Assembly: GCA_045653425.1 (NCBI GenBank)
Contig: JAZOLU010000027.1
Location: forward strand, 12,572-76,571
DNA from: RGIG3009 sp045653425
GTDB lineage: Bacteria > Bacillota > Clostridia > Oscillospirales > Acutalibacteraceae
Length of the DNA: 64,000 bases
Reading direction: 5' to 3'
This document shows positions 27,231 through 36,870 of this stretch, in pieces. Below the pieces are notes generated by a model that made no database searches, had not been told where the DNA came from, and was given only the letters and a program-made list of their open reading frames with translations. The position numbers were made by a program, and so were the translations under genes. Numbering within the stretch: position 1 is the stretch's first letter; each line of letters begins with the position of its first letter.

Positions 27231-30200
27231 TTATCCGTCTGCCGTCAAGTCGGCCACATTCTCGTTGCCCAGTATTTGTTTGAGTTCGTCCAGTAACACG
27301 GAATGGGGTGTTACCCACAGTTGCCGCGGCGTACGCACCAGTTTGCCGGTGCTTGCCTCACGCACATACACCGGTACCTCACCGGGTAACGAGCGTAACA
27401 CACAACACACCTGTTTCCATACCGCACTGTCCAACGACGGCAGTTTGAGATACACCCCCGGATTGGCTACCGCCCGTTTGGCGGCGGGCGGCGTATCCGC
27501 AGGCGGTACCGCATCGGGTGGAGGAGCCGCCTCCACAGACGATACCAGTACTCGCGGTTCTTCGTCTTCGCGGGCACTCAGCCGCCCGCGCACCACCACC
27601 GTTTGTCCGGTTCGCAGCAACGGGCGGTACTGTTCCAGCGTTTTGGAAAATACAACGAGTTCCAGCGAACCGTACAAATCTTCCAACGTTACATACGCCA
27701 TTTGGGCATTGGTACGGGTGGTTTTTACCTGTACCGTTCCCAACATTCCCAACAATTTCACCGATTGTCCGTCGGTGTACTCACCCGCAGTCGGCGATAC
27801 GGTTTCCGCAAAGGCATCCACAATGCGGTCGGTACGGTCGGCCTTCAACCGCGTGTGCAACCCCTCATACGGTTTCAGCGGATGTCCGGTCAAATACAAA
27901 CCGGACACTTCTTTTTCCATTGCCAGCAATTCCTCATACGGAAACTCCTGAGCCGACGGCAAGGAAGGTTCGGTTTCCATACCATACGTCCCTTGGTCAA
28001 AAAAGCCCAACTGCCCTTCCAAATTGCGGCGACCGACATCCTCCAACTGTTCCAAAATATATGCCGATGCTTCCAACATTTGGCGGCGATTGGCGTGCAA
28101 GCCGTCCAGCGCGCCGCAACGAATCAAGCTGTCCAACGCGCGGCGGTTAAACTCGCGATGTCGCACCATACGGCGGCAGAACGAATAAAAACTGGTAAAC
28201 GGACCTTCCTCGGCACGGTCGCGCACCATTTCGCGGATAAACCCGCCGCCCAGATTTTTAACCGCCAACAACCCGAACCGAATGTGGTCTCCCGCCACGG
28301 TAAATGCCGCTTCGCTTTCATTCACCGAGGGCGGCAACACGTGAATACGCAACCGCTCACATTCGCCAATGTAACTTGCCACTTTGCCGCTGTCCAGCAC
28401 GCTGGTCAGCAACGCCGCCATATATTCGCGCGGGTATTTGGCTTTCAAATACGCCGTTTGGTACGCCACCATCGCATACGCCGCGGCGTGGGATTTGTTA
28501 AATGCATACGAAGCAAATGATGCCATTTCCTCAAACACGGCGTTGGCCACCTGCTCCGGCACACCGCGGCGTACACACCCCTCTACCAATACCGTGCCGT
28601 CTTCGGCAACCAACCCGTGCAGAAAAATTTCCCGCTCCTTTTGCATAACGTCGTACTTTTTCTTGGACATCGCGCGGCGCACCACGTCGGCACGCCCCAG
28701 CGAATAGCCGCCCAAGTCGCGGAAAATTTGCATAACCTGTTCTTGGTACACAATGCACCCATAGGTAACCTGCAAAATGGGCTGCAACAACGGGTGCGCA
28801 TAGGTCACCCGTTCCGGATGATGCCGATTTTCAATATACCGCGGAATGGAGTCCATCGGCCCCGGTCGGAACAACGAGATAACCGCAATTAAATCTTCAA
28901 ACCGTTCCGGCTTTAACTGCGTTAACACCCGCTTCATTCCCGCGGATTCGAACTGGAACACGCCATCACTGTTGCCTTGTGACAACATTTTGTACACAGC
29001 CGGTTCGTCCAGCGGGATACGGTTAATATCAATTTGGGGGCCGCCACCGGCGTGAATCATCCGCACCGCATCGTCAATAATGGTAAGGTTACGCAACCCC
29101 AAAAAGTCCATTTTGAGCAGACCCAATTCTTCCAACGCCGTCATCGTGTACTGCGTGGCCGTTAACTCGCCGTTTAAGCACAGCGGCACATATTCCGACA
29201 CCGGCCGGGCGGTAATGACCACCCCCGCCGCGTGGGTAGAGGCGTGCCGCGGCATTCCCTCCACTTTACGCGCCGTATCCACCAGCCGCTTTACCTGCTC
29301 ATCGGTATCGTACAATTCTTTTAAAGGGCGAGATTGTTGTAACGCCTTGTCCAGCGTCATATTCAACTCCCACGGTACCCGCTTGGCAACCGTATCCCCC
29401 ACCGCATAGGGCATTCCCAACGCCCGCGCCACGTCACGAATGGCCGCCCGCGCCGCCAGCGTACCAAACGTCACAATCTGCGCCACGTGGTCGGCACCGT
29501 ATTTTTCAATCACGTAATCAATAACCAACTGGCGTTTTTCGTTGCAAAAATCAATATCAAAGTCCGGCATACTCACGCGTTCCGGATTCAAAAACCGCTC
29601 AAACAACAGTTGATATTTCATAGGGTCAATGCCGGTAATGCCCATACAATACGCACACAAACTGCCCGCGCCGGAGCCACGTCCCGGCCCCACCGGAATG
29701 TTGTGCCCACGCGCATACTGCACAAAGTCGTTCACAATAAGGTAGTAGTCCACATACCCCATTCGCTGAACCATATCCATTTCGTATTCCAACCGCTCAC
29801 ATACCGCCGAGTCAGGTTGCTCACCATACCGCCGACGCAATCCCTCATAACATAATTTGCGAAAATACGCCGTACTGTCACCACCCGGCGCATTGAATCG
29901 CGGCAAGCGAGTGTGCCCAAATTCCAAGGTAACGTGGCACCGCTCGGCAATGCGCGCGGCATTCTCCACCGCCTCCGGCACTTCGGGGAACAGGCGGCGC
30001 ATCTCCTGTTCGGATTTTACATAAAACTCCTCGGTTTCAAACGCCATAGGATTCGGCTCGTCCACCGTGGTATTGGTTTGAATACACAATAACACCTTTT
30101 GCGCCTGTGCGTCGGCACGGGTTAAATAATGCGCATCGTTGGTGCATACCAGCGGAATGCCCGTTTCGCGAGAAAGCCGCAACAACCCGCGGTTTACCTC

Positions 30201-30749
30201 GCCCTGTTCGGTCAAGCCGTGGTCCTGCAACTCCAAAAAGAAATTGTCCGCACCAAACAACGCCCGATACTCCAACGCAATGCGTCGCGCTTTATCCCAA
30301 TCGCCCTGCCGCAATGCCGCGGGAATTTCTCCCGCCAAACACGCCGACAGCGCAATTAACCCTTCGTGATATTTTTCCAACAGTTCGCGGTCAACGCGCG
30401 GTTTGCTGTAAAACCCCTCCGTCCACGCCGCCGACACCAACCGCACCAAATTGGCATACCCAATTTCATTCTCGCACAACAATACCAAGTGGTGGTTTTC
30501 ACTATCAATACCGTGCTGACGGTCGTGGCGGGTGCGTGCCGCCACATATACCTCACAACCTAAAATGGGCTTAATTCCGGCGGCGTTGGCGGCTTTGTAA
30601 AACTCCACCAACCCGTACATCACACCGTGGTCGGTTACCGCTACTGCGGTTTGCCCCAACTCCTTCACGCGCGAAATCAGCCCGTCCAAACGGCACGCAC
30701 CGTCCAGCAGACTGTATTCGCTATGAACATGAAGATGTGCAAACGCCAC
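27231..30749 (-). CDS. dnaE: DNA polymerase III subunit alpha
   Basis: A C-family replicative polymerase of about 1172 residues. It begins with a PHP domain (HLHVHSEYSLLDGA near residues 5-18, metal-type histidines retained). The palm domain carries PDFDIDF, the catalytic aspartates, and a C-terminal tandem helix-hairpin-helix and OB-fold segment follows. Length fits the DnaE group rather than PolC, since no exonuclease insertion is present. I start it at the GTG before AFAHLHVH, which has AAAGGGGGG eight bases upstream. It lies between whiA and pfkA. Confidence 0.96.
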   Translation of the reverse strand: MAFAHLHVHSEYSLLDGACRLDGLISRVKELGQTAVAVTDHGVMYGLVEFYKAANAAGIKPILGCEVYVAARTRHDRQHGIDSENHHLVLLCENEIGYANLVRLVSAAWTEGFYSKPRVDRELLEKYHEGLIALSACLAGEIPAALRQGDWDKARRIALEYRALFGADNFFLELQDHGLTEQGEVNRGLLRLSRETGIPLVCTNDAHYLTRADAQAQKVLLCIQTNTTVDEPNPMAFETEEFYVKSEQEMRRLFPEVPEAVENAARIAERCHVTLEFGHTRLPRFNAPGGDSTAYFRKLCYEGLRRRYGEQPDSAVCERLEYEMDMVQRMGYVDYYLIVNDFVQYARGHNIPVGPGRGSGAGSLCAYCMGITGIDPMKYQLLFERFLNPERVSMPDFDIDFCNEKRQLVIDYVIEKYGADHVAQIVTFGTLAARAAIRDVARALGMPYAVGDTVAKRVPWELNMTLDKALQQSRPLKELYDTDEQVKRLVDTARKVEGMPRHASTHAAGVVITARPVSEYVPLCLNGELTATQYTMTALEELGLLKMDFLGLRNLTIIDDAVRMIHAGGGPQIDINRIPLDEPAVYKMLSQGNSDGVFQFESAGMKRVLTQLKPERFEDLIAVISLFRPGPMDSIPRYIENRHHPERVTYAHPLLQPILQVTYGCIVYQEQVMQIFRDLGGYSLGRADVVRRAMSKKKYDVMQKEREIFLHGLVAEDGTVLVEGCVRRGVPEQVANAVFEEMASFASYAFNKSHAAAYAMVAYQTAYLKAKYPREYMAALLTSVLDSGKVASYIGECERLRIHVLPPSVNESEAAFTVAGDHIRFGLLAVKNLGGGFIREMVRDRAEEGPFTSFYSFCRRMVRHREFNRRALDSLIRCGALDGLHANRRQMLEASAYILEQLEDVGRRNLEGQLGFFDQGTYGMETEPSLPSAQEFPYEELLAMEKEVSGLYLTGHPLKPYEGLHTRLKADRTDRIVDAFAETVSPTAGEYTDGQSVKLLGMLGTVQVKTTRTNAQMAYVTLEDLYGSLELVVFSKTLEQYRPLLRTGQTVVVRGRLSAREDEEPRVLVSSVEAAPPPDAVPPADTPPAAKRAVANPGVYLKLPSLDSAVWKQVCCVLRSLPGEVPVYVREASTGKLVRTPRQLWVTPHSVLLDELKQILGNENVADLTADG

Positions 30750-30775
30750 GCGCGCCGCCCCCCTTTTGCCGCTCT

Positions 30776-31672
30776 TTACAATTCGTCCGCGATTTCCATA
30801 ATGCGCCGCAAACGGTGGTTCACGCCCGACCGACTGAGCGGCGGCGTTAATTGTTCGCCCAATTCCCGCAACGAAAAATCGGGATTTTCCAGCCGCAAAC
30901 GACACAATTCCCGCAATTCCTCCGGCAACGCTTCCAATCCCAGTTGCCGTTCAATTTTACGCACCGCTTCTGCCTGCACCCACGCCGCCGCCACCGTTTT
31001 ATCCAAATTGGCACTCTCGCAATTGGCGGCGCGGTTCACGTTGTTGCGAATGCTTTTTACAATTTTAACGTTCATCAATTCCAAGGAGGCACTCATCGCG
31101 CCCATCCGTGTTAAGCAATCTTCAATCTGTTCGCTTTCCTTAAAATACACCACGTAATTGCCTTTGCGACGTACCGTGCGTGCCGTTAGCCCCAGTTCAC
31201 CCAACAACGCCGTTAAATCGCGGCTTAAATTGAGGTACGGCACGTTAAATTCCAAATGATAATCTACTTGCGGATTCGTCACCGCTCCGCACACCAAAAA
31301 CACACCGCGAACAAACGCCGCGGCGCACTGCTCACATTCCAACACCGCGCGGTTAATGCGCAGGGTTACCTCCGTGCCACCGTGCCCAAACCGCTCGGTT
31401 ACGGTGCCGGCTTGTCCGGCAGCAACGGTAACGGTGTGCATTCCCGGCTTGCCCGGTGCGGGTGCCGTGTGCAACGGCACTGCTCCGCATACGGTTTTCA
31501 ACAAATGGGCATATTTTTCCGCCACCGTCGCGTTTTCGGTTTGCAGCGATACCCCCGCCGCCGTAAACGCGCGCCCAAACTCGGCCATACCGTACGCCTG
31601 TGCGGTATCACAACACGCCCGCTCGTTGGTTAATGCCGCCAGTTCATTTTTAATGTCCGATGAAAACGACAT
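30776..31672 (-). CDS. whiA: DNA-binding protein WhiA
   Basis: A 298-residue regulator with an N-terminal LAGLIDADG-type fold (starting SFSSDIKNELA) and a C-terminal helix-turn-helix (about 245-295, SLRELGEQLTPPLSRSGVNHRLRRI within it). WhiA is conserved in Gram-positive bacteria; it links cell division and chromosome segregation to growth, and controls sporulation genes in actinobacteria. Here it sits between murB and dnaE. The usual neighbours rapZ and yvcK/gluR are not present at this locus. Confidence 0.94.
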   Translation of the reverse strand: MSFSSDIKNELAALTNERACCDTAQAYGMAEFGRAFTAAGVSLQTENATVAEKYAHLLKTVCGAVPLHTAPAPGKPGMHTVTVAAGQAGTVTERFGHGGTEVTLRINRAVLECEQCAAAFVRGVFLVCGAVTNPQVDYHLEFNVPYLNLSRDLTALLGELGLTARTVRRKGNYVVYFKESEQIEDCLTRMGAMSASLELMNVKIVKSIRNNVNRAANCESANLDKTVAAAWVQAEAVRKIERQLGLEALPEELRELCRLRLENPDFSLRELGEQLTPPLSRSGVNHRLRRIMEIADEL

Positions 31673-31693
31673 ACGCCGCCTCCTTGCTGTCGG

Positions 31694-32608
31694 TTATCGT
31701 CCGACCAGTTTGACTTCCCTTTCCAATTCCACATCAAACCGCTCTTTTACTTGCCGCCGCACTTGCTCACACAGTGCCATTACGTCGGCGCAAGTTGCAC
31801 CGCCGCGATTAATAAAAAATCCGGCGTGTTTTTCGCTCACCTGTGCGCCGCCCACGGTCAAACCCTTTAATCCGCATTGTTCAATCAGCGCGCCGGCAAA
31901 CTGCCCGCTGGGCCGCTTAAAAAAGCTGCCCGCACTGGGATATTCCAACGGTTGTTTGGCGCGTCTGCGCGCCATATAATCGTCCATCGCCGCCCGAATC
32001 ACCGTGGGGGTTGACGGTGTCAACTGCATTGTCACCGACCAAATCACCCAGTCGTGCTCCATAAACACACTGTGGCGATACCCAAACGCCAACTCTGCCG
32101 CCGTCAACTCCCGCGGCTCGCCGGCAGCATCCAGCACGGTTACGGAAACAATCACGTCGGACAACTGTCCGCCGTAAGCACCCGCGTTCATATACGCGCC
32201 ACCGCCCAGCGTGCCCGGAATACCAAACGCAAATTCCAGCCCGGAAAGGCCCGCTTCTGCCGCGGCCGTACACACTTTGGAAAGAGCCACCCCCGCGTGT
32301 GCAGTTAAACGCCCGTCTGCCGTAATGGTTATCGCGGAGTCGGGCGGCGCCAACCGCAACACCACACCGTTAATGCCGGCATCGCTCACCAGCAAGTTCG
32401 AGCCCTTTCCCAACACCAACAGCGGTGTGTCGGTTGCCCGACACAGCCGTATTACCGCCTCCGCCTGTTCACACGTGGTTGCCGTTACCAATCGGTCGGC
32501 CGCACCGCCAATACGGAACGTGGTATGCGCCGCCATCGGTTCTTGTTTGCTTATATGGCACCCTATCTGTGCAAGAGACATATCCACTGTTTTCGGCTGC
32601 ACACCCAT
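31694..32608 (-). CDS. murB: UDP-N-acetylenolpyruvoylglucosamine reductase
   Basis: A 304-residue FAD enzyme that forms UDP-N-acetylmuramate, the second committed step of peptidoglycan synthesis. The FAD-binding parts LVLGKGSNLLV and GIPGTLGGGAYMNAGAYGG are clear. The catalytic serine region YPSAGSFFKRP and the C-terminal HAGFFINRGGATCADV mark it as a type II MurB, typical of Firmicutes. It lies between glcK and whiA. Confidence 0.96.
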   Translation of the reverse strand: MGVQPKTVDMSLAQIGCHISKQEPMAAHTTFRIGGAADRLVTATTCEQAEAVIRLCRATDTPLLVLGKGSNLLVSDAGINGVVLRLAPPDSAITITADGRLTAHAGVALSKVCTAAAEAGLSGLEFAFGIPGTLGGGAYMNAGAYGGQLSDVIVSVTVLDAAGEPRELTAAELAFGYRHSVFMEHDWVIWSVTMQLTPSTPTVIRAAMDDYMARRRAKQPLEYPSAGSFFKRPSGQFAGALIEQCGLKGLTVGGAQVSEKHAGFFINRGGATCADVMALCEQVRRQVKERFDVELEREVKLVGR

Positions 32609-32627
32609 TCCTCCGTTTCGTTCTTAC

Positions 32628-33575
32628 TCAGCGACCCAAACAAGCCGCCCCAATAATCCCCGCATCGTTGCCCAATGCCGCTGCACGAATTTCGGTTTGT
32701 TTCTGTGCGTATCGGCTATACCGTTCTTTTTCCACAATTTTGCGCAACGGTGCCAGCAACGTTTCGCCCTCGTGGCTAATACCGCCGCCAATACACACAA
32801 TGTCCGGTTGGAAAATGTTAATCACATCCACCACGCCACACGCCAAATATTCAACGTACCGGTTTACCACTTCCGTGCCCGCGGCATCGCCCTCACGCAT
32901 AGCGTTAAATGCCGTCACACCGTTCACACGGTTAATGTCACCGCCCACCAACTTCCACATGGCACTACCGGGGTTTTTCTCCATTGCCCGCTTGGTTTGC
33001 CGTATCAGCGCGGTAGCAGAGGCATACGCCTCCCAACAACCGTGACGCCCGCAGGTGCACGCCTCGCCGTTCATTTCAATCACGGTGTGTCCCAACTCCG
33101 CGCCCGCGTAGTTGCAGCCCTCGTAAATTTTTCCGTCAATCACAATGCCGCCGCCCACACCGGTGCCCAGCGTAACGCACACGCAACTGTTACTGCCTTT
33201 GGCGGCGCCCGCCTTCGCCTCGCCCAGCGCGGCCGCATTGGCATCGTTACCGATATATATGGGCAAACCCAGCAATTCATTCATCCGTGCCACCAACGGT
33301 ACGTGGTCAAAGTTCAGGTTGTTCGCATATTCTACCTCGCCGGTCTGCGCATTACAAGTACCGGGACATCCAATGCCCACGCTGGCTATCTCGCTCATTG
33401 CCACACCCGCCTGCTGCGCCGCTTCGCGGCACAAACGCACCATATCCTGCATAATGTCTTCCGCCGGTCGCGGCACACGCGTTTTGCACCGTACTTTGCT
33501 CAAAATCTCATAGTTTTCGTTCACCACACCGGCAACAATGTTTGTGCCACCCAAATCCACACCAATGGTTACCAT
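32628..33575 (-). CDS. glcK: ROK-family glucokinase
   Basis: A 315-residue sugar kinase that phosphorylates glucose with ATP at entry to glycolysis. The phosphate-binding loop GVDLGGTNIVAG (5-16), the substrate region with GNDANAAALGE, and the ROK zinc motif CTCGRHGCWEAYAS are all intact. Position next to hprK, murB and pfkA supports a central carbon role. ROK regulators can look similar, but this protein lacks the N-terminal helix-turn-helix they carry. Confidence 0.93.
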   Translation of the reverse strand: MVTIGVDLGGTNIVAGVVNENYEILSKVRCKTRVPRPAEDIMQDMVRLCREAAQQAGVAMSEIASVGIGCPGTCNAQTGEVEYANNLNFDHVPLVARMNELLGLPIYIGNDANAAALGEAKAGAAKGSNSCVCVTLGTGVGGGIVIDGKIYEGCNYAGAELGHTVIEMNGEACTCGRHGCWEAYASATALIRQTKRAMEKNPGSAMWKLVGGDINRVNGVTAFNAMREGDAAGTEVVNRYVEYLACGVVDVINIFQPDIVCIGGGISHEGETLLAPLRKIVEKERYSRYAQKQTEIRAAALGNDAGIIGAACLGR

Positions 33576-33593
33576 TTTTATATCCTCCTCGTT

Positions 33594-34328
33594 TTACAAG
33601 GTTACGTTCTTTTCTTTCAAAAACGCTTCCAACCGTTCGCGGCTGCTGTTTACCACCAATTCCGGCGGAAACCCAACCCGCTCCAACAACGCCACGGCGT
33701 TGTCCATACGCCCCACGGCGGTATGGTAATGCGCATCGGAATTTACCGCTACGCGCACTCCGTGTTCACGGCACAACTGCGCAATACGCACACAATTTTC
33801 TTCCGAACCCTGTCGCACGCGGAACGAGCCTTCGTTAATTTCCACCACTTTGCCATATTCACCAAACACGGGAATCACCGTTTCGTAATCAAACGCATAC
33901 GCCGGCGTGCCGCAATGCCCAATGATGTCCACGTGCGGATGTTTCGCCACCGTAAGCCACGCCTGCGTAATTTGTTCCGGGGTGCCATACGGCATCGTTC
34001 CGCCGTGCATAGAAGCAATCACCAACTCCAATTTGGCCAGCGCCGTATCCGGCAAATCCAACGTGCCCTCAAAATCGCACACGTTCACTTCCGCACCGCG
34101 CAAATGACGAACACCCGCGATTTGGTCCGGCAAAATATGCTGATTGGTAAAGTGCCACACGTGCCCGCCATCACCCGTACGCGGTCCGTGGTCGGCGGAT
34201 GCCACCGCCAACATTCCGCGCTGGGCACCCGCCGTTGCGTTTTCTGTGAGCGTGCTATACGCGTGCGGCGATGTCACCGTGTGCGTATGAAAATCTGCCA
34301 CCGGCTGAAAATATCCTTGCAATACCAC
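33594..34328 (-). CDS. PHP-domain phosphoesterase (YcdX type)
   Basis: A 244-residue PHP hydrolase. The four PHP motifs are visible: DFHTHTVTSPHAYST at 13-27, the pair ADHGPRTG, VIASMHGGT with the following HVDIIGHCG, and the last metal site VNSDAHYH. These bind three metal ions and usually cleave phosphate esters. YcdX-like enzymes act on small phosphorylated metabolites; the substrate here is unknown. It sits between hprK and glcK, an arrangement found in several Ruminococcaceae. Confidence 0.85.
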   Translation of the reverse strand: MVLQGYFQPVADFHTHTVTSPHAYSTLTENATAGAQRGMLAVASADHGPRTGDGGHVWHFTNQHILPDQIAGVRHLRGAEVNVCDFEGTLDLPDTALAKLELVIASMHGGTMPYGTPEQITQAWLTVAKHPHVDIIGHCGTPAYAFDYETVIPVFGEYGKVVEINEGSFRVRQGSEENCVRIAQLCREHGVRVAVNSDAHYHTAVGRMDNAVALLERVGFPPELVVNSSRERLEAFLKEKNVTL

Positions 34329-34350
34329 TGTTTACGAGACTCCTTTTACC

Positions 34351-35316
34351 TTAAAAAATCGACGGTTCGCGGTGCTGTGACTCAGCCGGCAGGTCGTCCA
34401 CCATACCCAAATTCTGCATAAGCTCCTGCGCCGCATTGTAGCCCATCTTTTTCTGACGGTTGTTCATCGCCGCCACCTCAATAATCATTGCCAAGTTACG
34501 CCCCGGCTTAACGGGAATGGTAAGCATAGGCACCGTAATACCCAATATGTCTATATAATCGTTGTCTAACCCCATTCGGTCATACACTTTGTTGTTATCC
34601 CACGGTTCCATTTGAATAACCATATCAATTTTCTCGGTCAGCTTGACCGCGCCCATACCAAAAATGCGGCGCACGTTCACAATACCAATACCGCGCAGTT
34701 CAATGTAATGCCGAATATTCTCCGGTGCCGAACCCACCAACGATTTGGAGGATACTCGCCGAATCTCCACCGCGTCGTCCGCAATCAGCCGATGCCCGCG
34801 TTTGACCAATTCAATGGCGGTTTCACTTTTACCAATGCCGCTGTCGCCAACCAATAACACACCCTCGCCGGAGACTTCCACCAACACACCGTGACGGGTA
34901 ATGCGCGGTGCCAACTGCACGTTCAAAAAAGCAATGAGCGACGCCATAAATGCGGAGGTGGTATCTGCCGAACTCACCAACGGCACCGCCTGTTCGCGGC
35001 AAGCATCCACCAATTCCGGCAACACGTCCAGTTCGCGCGCTACCACAATGAGCGGGGGCTTGTGCTCCACCAACGCCCGTACCGAGGCGGCACGTTTCTC
35101 CGGTGTTAAACCGGACAAATACCCGTATTCTCCTTTTCCCAAAATTTGAATACGCGCGTTGTCAAAATATTCAAAGTATCCCGCCAACCCCAGTCCGGGT
35201 CGGTTCACCTCGGCACTGGTAATGGGGTTCTGCTCGCTGCCTTGCGGCAGATACACCGCCTCCAGCGACAGTTCTTTCATAATCTTTTCCAACGAAACCG
35301 AATACGTCTGTTCCAT
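34351..35316 (-). CDS. hprK: HPr kinase/phosphorylase
   Basis: A 321-residue bifunctional enzyme that phosphorylates HPr on Ser46, and removes that phosphate, to control carbon catabolite repression. The Walker A loop GDSGIGKS spans 157-164. The conserved His142 precedes GVLV in the catalytic region. The C-terminal signature MVIQMEPWDNN and the PVKPGRNLAMIIEVAAMN segment are complete. The ATG at 35316 has AAAGGACG upstream, so the longer reading to 35499 is rejected. First gene of the hprK-PHP-glcK-murB-whiA-dnaE series. Confidence 0.96.
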   Translation of the reverse strand: MEQTYSVSLEKIMKELSLEAVYLPQGSEQNPITSAEVNRPGLGLAGYFEYFDNARIQILGKGEYGYLSGLTPEKRAASVRALVEHKPPLIVVARELDVLPELVDACREQAVPLVSSADTTSAFMASLIAFLNVQLAPRITRHGVLVEVSGEGVLLVGDSGIGKSETAIELVKRGHRLIADDAVEIRRVSSKSLVGSAPENIRHYIELRGIGIVNVRRIFGMGAVKLTEKIDMVIQMEPWDNNKVYDRMGLDNDYIDILGITVPMLTIPVKPGRNLAMIIEVAAMNNRQKKMGYNAAQELMQNLGMVDDLPAESQHREPSIF

Positions 35317-35367
35317 ATTTTTCGTCCTTTCCGTTGCGCGTTCATATAAATGGCTATACTTATTTAT

Positions 35368-35396
35368 AGTATATCGTATTTTTTCGCGTGTGAAAA
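35368..35396 (-). promoter_or_regulatory. Probable promoter of the hprK series
   Basis: On the minus strand, TTTTCA (35391-35396, weak -35) and TATACT (35368-35373) are 17 bases apart, about 50 bases upstream of hprK. Confidence 0.55.
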
Positions 35397-35466
35397 GCCC
35401 TTTTTGAAAATTTAGCGCAAATCCGCCCCCTAAACCGTGCTTCTCGCGTTTTTTCGGCAACTTGCC

Positions 35467-35495
35467 TTGCAATATGCAACAGGTTGTGATAAAAT
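35467..35495 (+). promoter_or_regulatory. Probable promoter of the glycosyltransferase gene
   Basis: TTGCAA (35467-35472) and TAAAAT (35490-35495) are 17 bases apart, with a TGTG extension before the -10, about 30 bases upstream of the start. Confidence 0.55.
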
Positions 35496-35525
35496 GCAAC
35501 TGATATTTTGAAACGGAGGTGCCGT

Positions 35526-36683
35526 ATGAACAGAATTTCGGTTGGCCTGTTTAACGATTCGTTCCCGCCGCTGATTGACGGCGTGGCACAAACCGTTAAA
35601 AATTATGCCGATAATCTTCACAAAAAAGAGGATTGCCACGTCACCGTGGTCACGCCGAAATACCGCGATGCACAAGACCGTTACGCATACGACGTGGTCC
35701 GGTATCCGTCTCTCTCTGTGGGTGCTCGCATTGGCTACCGCGTTGGTGTCCCGTTTGACCCGGAAACCCTCCGTCGTCTGCGCGCCAAGCGGTTTGACAT
35801 TATGCACGTACACGCTCCTTTTGCATCGTCAGTGTTGGTAAACACCCTCAACCACCGCCCGCGCGTGCCCACCGTGCTCACCTATCACACCCGCTTTGAT
35901 TTGGACTTAAAAAAACGCGTTCCCAACCCCGCCATGCGCAAAGTGGCAATGAAGTTTTTGTTGGAAAACGTGAAATCGGCGGACGAAGTGTGGGTGGTTA
36001 CCCAAAGTTGCGGCAAAACATTGTTGGACATTGGGTACACCGGCCCGTGGCGCGTTATGGAAAACGGCACCGACTTTGCTCGTGGACAGGCCTCCGCGGC
36101 GAACATTGCCGCCCTGCGTGAAAAATACAATTTGCGAGAAGATGTTCCCGTGTTCCTGTTTGTGGGGCGGATGATGTGGTATAAGAACATTCGCTTAATG
36201 CTGGATACCTACGCGCTTCTCAAACAAAGTGGGATGCCGTTTCGCGCCTTTTTCATCGGCGATGGGTACGATTTACCCGCCATTCGGCAATACGCAGGGG
36301 AACTCGGCTTGCAACACCAAGTCACCTTTACCGGCCCCATTCGTGACCGCGAATACTTGCGCGTGTTTTACAGCACGGCGGATTTGTTCTTCTTCCCCTC
36401 CACTTACGACACGTGCGGTATCGTTGTCAAAGAGGCGGCGGCGTGCAATTGTCCGTCGTTGCTGGTGGAGGACAGTTGTGCCGCCGAGGGGGCAAAGCAC
36501 AACGTGTCGGGATATTTGTCGGCGGAAACGCCCGCCGCGTGCGCGCAAACCATTTTGGACGCGTGCAGCAACCGCGCCGCCATGCGTGCCGTGGGCGAAT
36601 GTGCCTCGCGCGAGTTGTACCTGTCGTGGGAGGAAGCGGTGAACCGCGCCTACACTCGCTACCGCGAAATTTTGGGGCGGTAA
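35526..36683 (+). CDS. GT4-family glycosyltransferase
   Basis: A 385-residue GT-B glycosyltransferase. The N-terminal domain opens ISVGLFNDSFPPLIDGVAQ, the acceptor-side glycine loop typical of GT4 enzymes such as mannosyl- or glucosyl-diacylglycerol synthases. The C-terminal donor domain includes FLFVGRMMWYKN and the E-x7-E-like stretch TYDTCGIVVKEAAACN. No membrane segment is present. A role in glycolipid or cell-surface glycan synthesis is likely, but the sugar and acceptor cannot be read. The ATG follows GGAGGTG, and the gene is divergent from hprK. Confidence 0.88.
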   Translation: MNRISVGLFNDSFPPLIDGVAQTVKNYADNLHKKEDCHVTVVTPKYRDAQDRYAYDVVRYPSLSVGARIGYRVGVPFDPETLRRLRAKRFDIMHVHAPFASSVLVNTLNHRPRVPTVLTYHTRFDLDLKKRVPNPAMRKVAMKFLLENVKSADEVWVVTQSCGKTLLDIGYTGPWRVMENGTDFARGQASAANIAALREKYNLREDVPVFLFVGRMMWYKNIRLMLDTYALLKQSGMPFRAFFIGDGYDLPAIRQYAGELGLQHQVTFTGPIRDREYLRVFYSTADLFFFPSTYDTCGIVVKEAAACNCPSLLVEDSCAAEGAKHNVSGYLSAETPAACAQTILDACSNRAAMRAVGECASRELYLSWEEAVNRAYTRYREILGR

Positions 36684-36706
36684 CTCGCGGTTTTTTCAAA
36701 AACCCC

Positions 36707-36735
36707 TTGACAACTTCCCAAAAGTGCGTTAAGAT
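36707..36735 (+). promoter_or_regulatory. Promoter of tRNA-Ala
   Basis: TTGACA (36707-36712) and TAAGAT (36730-36735) are 17 bases apart and end 17 bases before the tRNA. Confidence 0.7.
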
Positions 36736-36752
36736 AAGGTTCGTCCTTATTT

Positions 36753-36829
36753 GGGCCCGTAGCTCAGCTGGGAGAGCGCACGGTTCGCATCCGTGAGGTT
36801 CGAGGGTTCGATCCCCTTCGGGTCCACCA
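36753..36829 (+). tRNA. tRNA-Ala (CGC)
   Basis: The cloverleaf is complete: acceptor GGGCCCG with CGGGTCC, D arm GCTC/GAGC, anticodon stem CACGG/CCGTG with loop TTCGCAT (anticodon CGC), and T arm GAGGG/CCCTT with TTCGATC. The G3-U70 wobble pair is the alanine identity element. CCA is encoded. By my count the variable region is six bases (AGGTTC), one longer than usual, giving 77 nt. Confidence 0.95.
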
Positions 36830-36830
36830 C

Positions 36831-36870
36831 AAAGCAAAAAAGCCGCTTAAACAGCGGCTTTTTTGCTTTG
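36831..36870. terminator. Terminator after tRNA-Ala
   Basis: AAAAAAGCCGCT and AGCGGCTTTTTT form a perfect stem with flanking A and T runs. It ends the tRNA transcript and could also act on the minus strand. Confidence 0.9.

Noticed and set aside
32211..34421. 736-codon plus-strand open frame opposite murB, glcK and the PHP gene
   Set aside because: It is antisense to three clearly conserved genes, is rich in His, Arg and Thr as expected of reverse-complement reading, and has no recognisable domain.
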